Part shown: positions 6,070 through 9,933 of the stretch, piece by piece | How the letters are laid out: each line of letters begins with the position of its first letter | How positions within the stretch are numbered: position 1 is the stretch's first letter | From: Saprospiraceae bacterium | GTDB lineage: Bacteria > Bacteroidota > Bacteroidia > Chitinophagales > Saprospiraceae | Length of the DNA: 9,933 nt | NCBI GenBank assembly: GCA_027031145.1 | Contig: JALVEG010000349.1 | Span: 1 to 9,933 of the forward strand | Direction of reading: 5' to 3' | Made by a program: the position numbers and the translations under genes | The notes under the pieces: model-generated | Told to the model about the DNA's origin: nothing | The model's input: the letters and a program-made list of their open reading frames with translations, nothing else | Database searches by the model: none

Positions 6070-8091
6070 ATGAAATTAAATCTAAAAACTTTATTAAGCT
6101 TTTCTATTTTGTTGTGGATATTGCAAACAAATTTTGCAGCTACCTATTTTGTAGCAACAGACGGAGACAACAGCAATGACGGATCATTAAATGCACCATG
6201 GGCAACTGTCAAATATGCTTTTACTCAATTGGTTGCAGGTGATACTTTAAATATAAGAGAAGGTATTTATCATGAAAGTACAATTACAACAACTCTACAA
6301 GGTACTGTAAATAATCCAATAGTCATAAAGGCATATCAAAATGAGCAGGTTACTATTTCGGGAGGAAGTGAACAATTTATGAATGCACCGAATTCCGAAT
6401 GGACAATAGTTGACGCTAGTATTGATTTTTACAAAAGTAATTCTACAATTTCAGGCAGTTTTGTCAATGCATGGTTGCCCGACGACAATCTGCATATTAT
6501 TGAGTACGAAGACAGTTTGAATTTGAAATCTGAAAATTACGGACCTGTTGACGGTTTCAATCCATTGTATCAAGGTCCGGGAATAATGCTTCTTGATGAT
6601 GGACATTTATATATCAGGTTGGTTCAAAATCCTAATGATTTAGTTGATGTTGATAGCAATTCGATTGAAGCTATTCCGGTTGATACGGATCCAAACCATA
6701 ATAATATCAATGTTTTTTCAAAAAAAACCATGTTTTATCTTGAGGGAGCACAATATTTAATATTTAAGGACATAAATATGTATTACGCTAAATATATTTT
6801 TGATATTAGAACAGGAAGTAACAACATCGAATTTGACAATTGCAATTTTAAATACGGAAATACTTGTATGATTGTACGTGACGGTTCTTTTTTCAACATC
6901 CATCATTGCAGTTTTGATAATGGTATTCCCCAATATGTTTACTGGACGGATGTCAAAAATAAAGCTTATGAAGTACATGAACCGTATCCTGAGTTTCAAT
7001 CCAAAGCTATCACCGGTAAACTTATAGACTTTACTATTAAAAATTGTGATTTTTACAATGGATTTGATGCCATTGGGGTAATGGATACATCTTCAAATAC
7101 TTCCATCATGTATAATAACTTTGTCAGGTTCAGAGATGATGCTTTAGATTTAAGAGCAGGTATAACTGATATTGAAATTGCTTACAATATGTTTTGGAGT
7201 GTTGGCAGTGGTATTTCTATGACGGAAACGGAAGATACAACACCCGGTCAAGTATATATCCACCATAATGTAATTGACAATTCTATATATCAACACGGAG
7301 GAAGAGAAGGAAATTACAGAGAAGATAATTGGCCTGTTTGGACGGTAATTGATCCATTTGGTTCTCATGGTGATGATATGAAAGCATATTGGAAAGTATA
7401 TAACAATACAATAGTTACGCGCAAAAGCGGTTATCACTGGACAGCAGCCGGATTGAATGCTATATTAGGAAATCCTGAAAAATATGTATTTAACAATATT
7501 TTTCTAGTTCTTGATGACAGAATAATATTCCGGGGTGATAGTGCTGTTGACGGAGCCCATTATGACGGTAACATATTTTATCGATATGCTGCGACAACTT
7601 ATCCATTATTTTATGATTTTGGTGACGGTAGCAATTATAATTCATTAGCTGAATTTCAAAATAATTCCGGTACAAACTGGGAAATAAACGGATTGGAAAC
7701 AGATCCGGAATTAGACACCTTTGCGATAAATAATGAAACATACGACTCGGTTTATATTTGGGAAAGATACAGACCGAGAAATCCTTTGGTTTATACATCA
7801 GGAATATCATATTCAGGATTAAACTGGCCAGGGACAAGCAATATCTATTACCGCGGTGCCCTGGAACCCGGGACTGCTTTATGGAATGGAACCAATACAA
7901 ATTGGAATGACCCTGTAAATTGGACTAAACATATCGTTCCTGATGAAGCATATAAAGTCATTATTCCGACTGTACCTGAATTTGGGAATTTCCCCATTAT
8001 TCAAGATACAGTAATGGCCAAATGCTATAATATTACTAACGAGGATAATGCAATGATAACAATTTTTGGCTATCTTTATATCCTCAAATAA
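6070..8091 (+). CDS. Secreted right-handed parallel beta-helix protein (polysaccharide lyase/hydrolase-like fold)
   Basis: This 673-residue protein has a signal peptide (about residues 1-23, TNFA/ATYF). Residues 25-70 are the DUF1565/pectate-lyase-like opening: TYFVATDGDNSNDGSLNAPW, then AGDTLNIREGIYHE. From about 225 to 490 come repeated coils with Asn/His ladders typical of parallel beta-helices, for example NIEFDNCNF, FNIHHCSFDNG, FTIKNCDFYNG, IMYNNFVRFRDDALDLRAG, IEIAYNMFW, VYIHHNVIDNS, WKVYNNTIV and YVFNNIFLV. The D-D pair in RFRDDALDLR and nearby His could be catalytic, as in pectate or chondroitin lyase folds, but the substrate cannot be assigned. Residues 604-673 resemble a module frequent in large Bacteroidota exoproteins (NWNDPVNW, then VIIPTVPEFGNFPII). 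The chain stops at GYLYILK without a recognisable type IX secretion C-terminal domain, so it may be 3'-truncated. It has its own promoter and no metabolic neighbours. Confidence 0.82.
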   Translation: MKLNLKTLLSFSILLWILQTNFAATYFVATDGDNSNDGSLNAPWATVKYAFTQLVAGDTLNIREGIYHESTITTTLQGTVNNPIVIKAYQNEQVTISGGSEQFMNAPNSEWTIVDASIDFYKSNSTISGSFVNAWLPDDNLHIIEYEDSLNLKSENYGPVDGFNPLYQGPGIMLLDDGHLYIRLVQNPNDLVDVDSNSIEAIPVDTDPNHNNINVFSKKTMFYLEGAQYLIFKDINMYYAKYIFDIRTGSNNIEFDNCNFKYGNTCMIVRDGSFFNIHHCSFDNGIPQYVYWTDVKNKAYEVHEPYPEFQSKAITGKLIDFTIKNCDFYNGFDAIGVMDTSSNTSIMYNNFVRFRDDALDLRAGITDIEIAYNMFWSVGSGISMTETEDTTPGQVYIHHNVIDNSIYQHGGREGNYREDNWPVWTVIDPFGSHGDDMKAYWKVYNNTIVTRKSGYHWTAAGLNAILGNPEKYVFNNIFLVLDDRIIFRGDSAVDGAHYDGNIFYRYAATTYPLFYDFGDGSNYNSLAEFQNNSGTNWEINGLETDPELDTFAINNETYDSVYIWERYRPRNPLVYTSGISYSGLNWPGTSNIYYRGALEPGTALWNGTNTNWNDPVNWTKHIVPDEAYKVIIPTVPEFGNFPIIQDTVMAKCYNITNEDNAMITIFGYLYILK

Positions 8092-8132
8092 ACAAGCTTA
8101 AATAATTAATATATTCATTAAATAAGAAAAAT

Positions 8133-8258
8133 ATGAAAACCGGATTATTTTACATTTTATTTTTATTTAGTGTTTCATCAACTTTTTCTCAAGAGAAAAT
8201 GGAAGTTGATAACAGATATGAAAATTTTCCCAATACCAGGAATAAAATCTATATATAG
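8133..8258 (+). pseudogene. Internally deleted copy of the TonB-domain gene (41-residue remnant)
   Basis: An ATG at 8133 opens a 41-residue frame ending at TAG 8256-8258. Its first 30 codons match codons 1-30 of the gene at 4896, with about 9 mismatches in the first ~92 bases. The signal peptide (FYILFLFSVSSTFSQ) and the start of the mature chain (EVDNRYE) are kept. The frame then jumps to a tail, ENFPNTRNKIYI, that aligns with the last 12 residues of the parent (EEFPDRGRKIYR) and stops at the same place. The missing part is 216 codons and includes the MORN-like repeat and the whole TonB domain. The parent has similar octamers at both edges (GATATGAA 4978-4985 and GATTTGAA 5626-5633), 648 bases apart, which would explain an in-frame slippage deletion. 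Eight of nine differences in the 5' part change an amino acid, suggesting relaxed constraint. Production of a short secreted peptide cannot be excluded. Confidence 0.75.
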
Positions 8259-8699
8259 CGTAACCTGCATTATTCACGGGTTATACCAAATTAACTTTCA
8301 TATGACGTATAAATATTTTAGAAGTAATTTTTTAAGATTGAGTTAAAAAACACAGGAATAGCCCTTTCCTTTGAACATAAGTATTATAGGTATTTTTTTT
8401 TTAGAACCCACCTCAATCCTCCCTTAAAAGGGAGGAAGCTGCAACCCGCAAAAGCACCACTTTTTATCCTTAAAAAGGCTAATCTGTTTATAACAAAATA
8501 AACCTAATTTAACTTTTTCTAACAATTAAGTTCATCCACTTCTCCCTTCCCTTTACGAGAGTGCTGAAGTATTTCATTGTTTGGTTAAATTTCAACAAGT
8601 ATGCAATGGAAAAGACATAGTCATGACTATATGAAAATATTGGAAAATTAAAATTAAATATATGCGTCATTTTAAAGTTTATTTAGTATTACATACAGA
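8259..8699. other. Intergenic region between convergent genes, no gene seen
   Basis: This AT-rich spacer separates the plus-strand remnant from the minus-strand transporter. It contains the palindromic repeat described separately (8411-8456), an AT-rich hairpin with arms CTTTTTA (8460-8466) and TAAAAAG (8471-8477) around a four-base loop, and a perfect 14-base palindrome ATAGTCATGACTAT (8617-8630). None is followed by a T-run that would make a clear intrinsic terminator for either side. No supported coding frame or RNA gene was found. Confidence 0.5.
8411..8456. repeat. Palindromic dispersed repeat, copy 2
   Basis: The core CCTCCCTTAAAAGGGAGG (8418-8435) is a perfect inverted repeat with 8-base arms and a two-base centre. 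It is followed by GGAGGAAGCTGCAACCCGC (8431-8449, overlapping the right arm) and CCCGCAAAAGCA (8445-8456), both shared with the intergenic region at 5779-5856. The form is that of a short intergenic palindromic repeat. The lack of a T-run argues against a simple terminator. Confidence 0.65.
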
Positions 8700-9933
8700 T
8701 TAATTAACTTTTTTTGCAAATTGTTTTTTAATATAAGGTAAAAAGAATGAAATAAGAGCTAACAACAAAATAATCAAACTACCGGGACGTGTTACAAAAT
8801 CGATTAAATCACCTTTAATCAACGATAATCTTAGATTTTCCTCTATCATTTTGCCCAAAATCAGTCCCAAAATAACCGGAGCTGTAGGAAAACCAGCTCT
8901 TTTCAATGCCCAGCCAAACAAACCAAATGCTATGCATGTACCAACATCAAACAATGAATTCTGAATAAAATAACTTCCGATAAACGATAATGCAATTATC
9001 AAAGGATACAATAACTTCTTTGGAGCGGCAATTATTTTTACCCACAACTTATTACCCAATAAACCGATTCCAAGCATCACCAAATTGGCAATAAACAAAC
9101 TGATAAATAAACCATAAACAATGCCGGGTTCTTTTTCAAACAATTGTGGTCCAGGATTCAGTTTATGTATCATCAAGGCTCCTATCAATACTGCCGTTGA
9201 AGCACTTCCTGGAATTCCCAATGTCAATAAAGGCACTAAAGCACCACCCACCGAACCGTTATTGGCAGATTCGGGAGCAGCAACTCCTTCAAGGGAACCC
9301 TTGCCAAACTCTTCAGGCTTTTTGCTTGTATTTTTTGCATTATTGTATGCTATAAATGTTGCAATAGTACCCCCTGCCCCGGGAATAACTCCTACTAATG
9401 TACCAATAATTGAGGAACGCAACATCAGACTTTTCAATTTCCATAATTTTTTTAGAGGCAGAGATTTATTTTTTAAAATAGTTTTTTTTGCTGATTTCTC
9501 TTTTCGAAGAATCTTGAAATTTTCTATACTGTAAAATATTTCCCCTAGTGCAAACAAACCTATCAAAGCGGGAATGAATTCTATCCCGTCAGCAAGATTG
9601 GAAATCCCAAGATTAAAACGCGAAAAAGGTAATTGGGTATCAAAACCAATTGTCACCAAAAGCAATCCCAGAATAGATGAAATAAATCCCTTTGCAGGAT
9701 TATCTCCGGCTAATGATGATATGATCGTCATACCGAAAACTCCCAGGGCAAAATATTCATAAGATTCGAATGATAATGCCAGTTTTGCCAATGGTATTGA
9801 AAAAAGGATCAAAATAATGGTTCCAACCAATCCCCCTACTGTCGAAGCTGTCAGTGAAGTCATCAGTGCATAGAGCGGTTTACCCTGTTTTGTTAATTCA
9901 TATCCGTCAAAAGTCGTTGCTACAGCCCCGGGC
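8700..9933 (-). CDS. tctA: TctA-family tripartite tricarboxylate transporter large permease subunit, 5' partial
   Basis: This is the large membrane subunit of a TctABC-type secondary transporter, which moves di- or tricarboxylates or similar organic acids into the cell using an ion gradient and a periplasmic binding protein. About 410 residues are visible. The frame stays open to the window edge, and residues encoded by 9864-9932 (PGAVATTFDGYELTKQGKP) match the conserved TctA segment 'TPG.A....DGYP.ar.G', so the Met codon at 9861-9863 is internal. Further signatures are GVIPGAGGTIATF (about 9392-9354), EGVAAPESANNGSVGGALVP, TLGIPGSASTAVLIGALMIH and the many hydrophobic helices of the family. 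Roughly the first 80-90 residues are missing. It ends at TAA 8702-8700 with a Lys-rich tail. It points toward the plus-strand genes, and no tctB or tctC lies on its downstream side; partners, if any, would be upstream. The substrate cannot be predicted. Confidence 0.9.
   Translation of the reverse strand, partial: PGAVATTFDGYELTKQGKPLYALMTSLTASTVGGLVGTIILILFSIPLAKLALSFESYEYFALGVFGMTIISSLAGDNPAKGFISSILGLLLVTIGFDTQLPFSRFNLGISNLADGIEFIPALIGLFALGEIFYSIENFKILRKEKSAKKTILKNKSLPLKKLWKLKSLMLRSSIIGTLVGVIPGAGGTIATFIAYNNAKNTSKKPEEFGKGSLEGVAAPESANNGSVGGALVPLLTLGIPGSASTAVLIGALMIHKLNPGPQLFEKEPGIVYGLFISLFIANLVMLGIGLLGNKLWVKIIAAPKKLLYPLIIALSFIGSYFIQNSLFDVGTCIAFGLFGWALKRAGFPTAPVILGLILGKMIEENLRLSLIKGDLIDFVTRPGSLIILLLALISFFLPYIKKQFAKKVN

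Noticed and set aside
9861..9863. Met codon as the start of the transporter gene
   Set aside because: The frame continues to the window edge and encodes the conserved TctA segment PGAVATTFDGYE, so the true start is outside.

Overview
The window looks like part of a Bacteroidota chromosome, probably from an anaerobic member of the Bacteroidales/Marinilabiliales type. The reasons are AT-rich DNA with strongly AT-biased codons, starts without clear Shine-Dalgarno sites, a match to the Bacteroidota promoter (TTTG, 20 bases, TAnnTTTG) at 5995-6026, a secreted TonB C-terminal-domain protein and a large secreted beta-helix protein. The lineage is an inference; no rRNA or other phylogenetic marker is present.

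Left part (1-4806, plus strand): the 3' portion of an operon for a membrane-bound respiratory complex of the complex I / group 4 [NiFe]-hydrogenase superfamily. The order is a NuoH-like membrane subunit (5' end outside the window), a NuoB-like small subunit, a NuoC-like subunit, a NuoD-like large subunit, and a protein fusing a NuoI-like 2x[4Fe-4S] ferredoxin to a GltD/NfnB-like FAD-NAD(P)H oxidoreductase. A strong intrinsic terminator closes the operon. The large subunit keeps three of the four Ni-Fe cysteines of hydrogenases but has the complex I glutamate in the fourth position. It also lacks the complex I quinone-binding His and Tyr. The small subunit keeps only three of the four usual proximal-cluster cysteines. 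It therefore appears to be neither a working hydrogenase nor a standard complex I, and best fits the 'energy-converting hydrogenase related' (Ehr) group. The fused NuoI/GltD protein is the likely electron port, exchanging electrons with NAD(P)H and possibly ferredoxin, coupled to ion movement through NuoH and presumed antiporter-like subunits upstream. A tandem array of 7-bp repeats lies between the B-like and C-like genes.

Middle part (4807-8258, plus strand): a secreted TonB C-terminal-domain protein (4896-5669), a 400-base intergenic region rich in dyads, and a secreted right-handed beta-helix protein (6070-8091) with its own good promoter. Just after it lies a 42-codon remnant (8133-8258) of a second copy of the TonB-like gene. 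It keeps the signal peptide and the last residues, and exactly 216 codons have been removed in frame.

Right part (8259-9933): about 440 bases of intergenic DNA with a dispersed palindromic repeat, then a minus-strand gene for a TctA-family tripartite tricarboxylate transporter permease. Its 5' end lies beyond the window.
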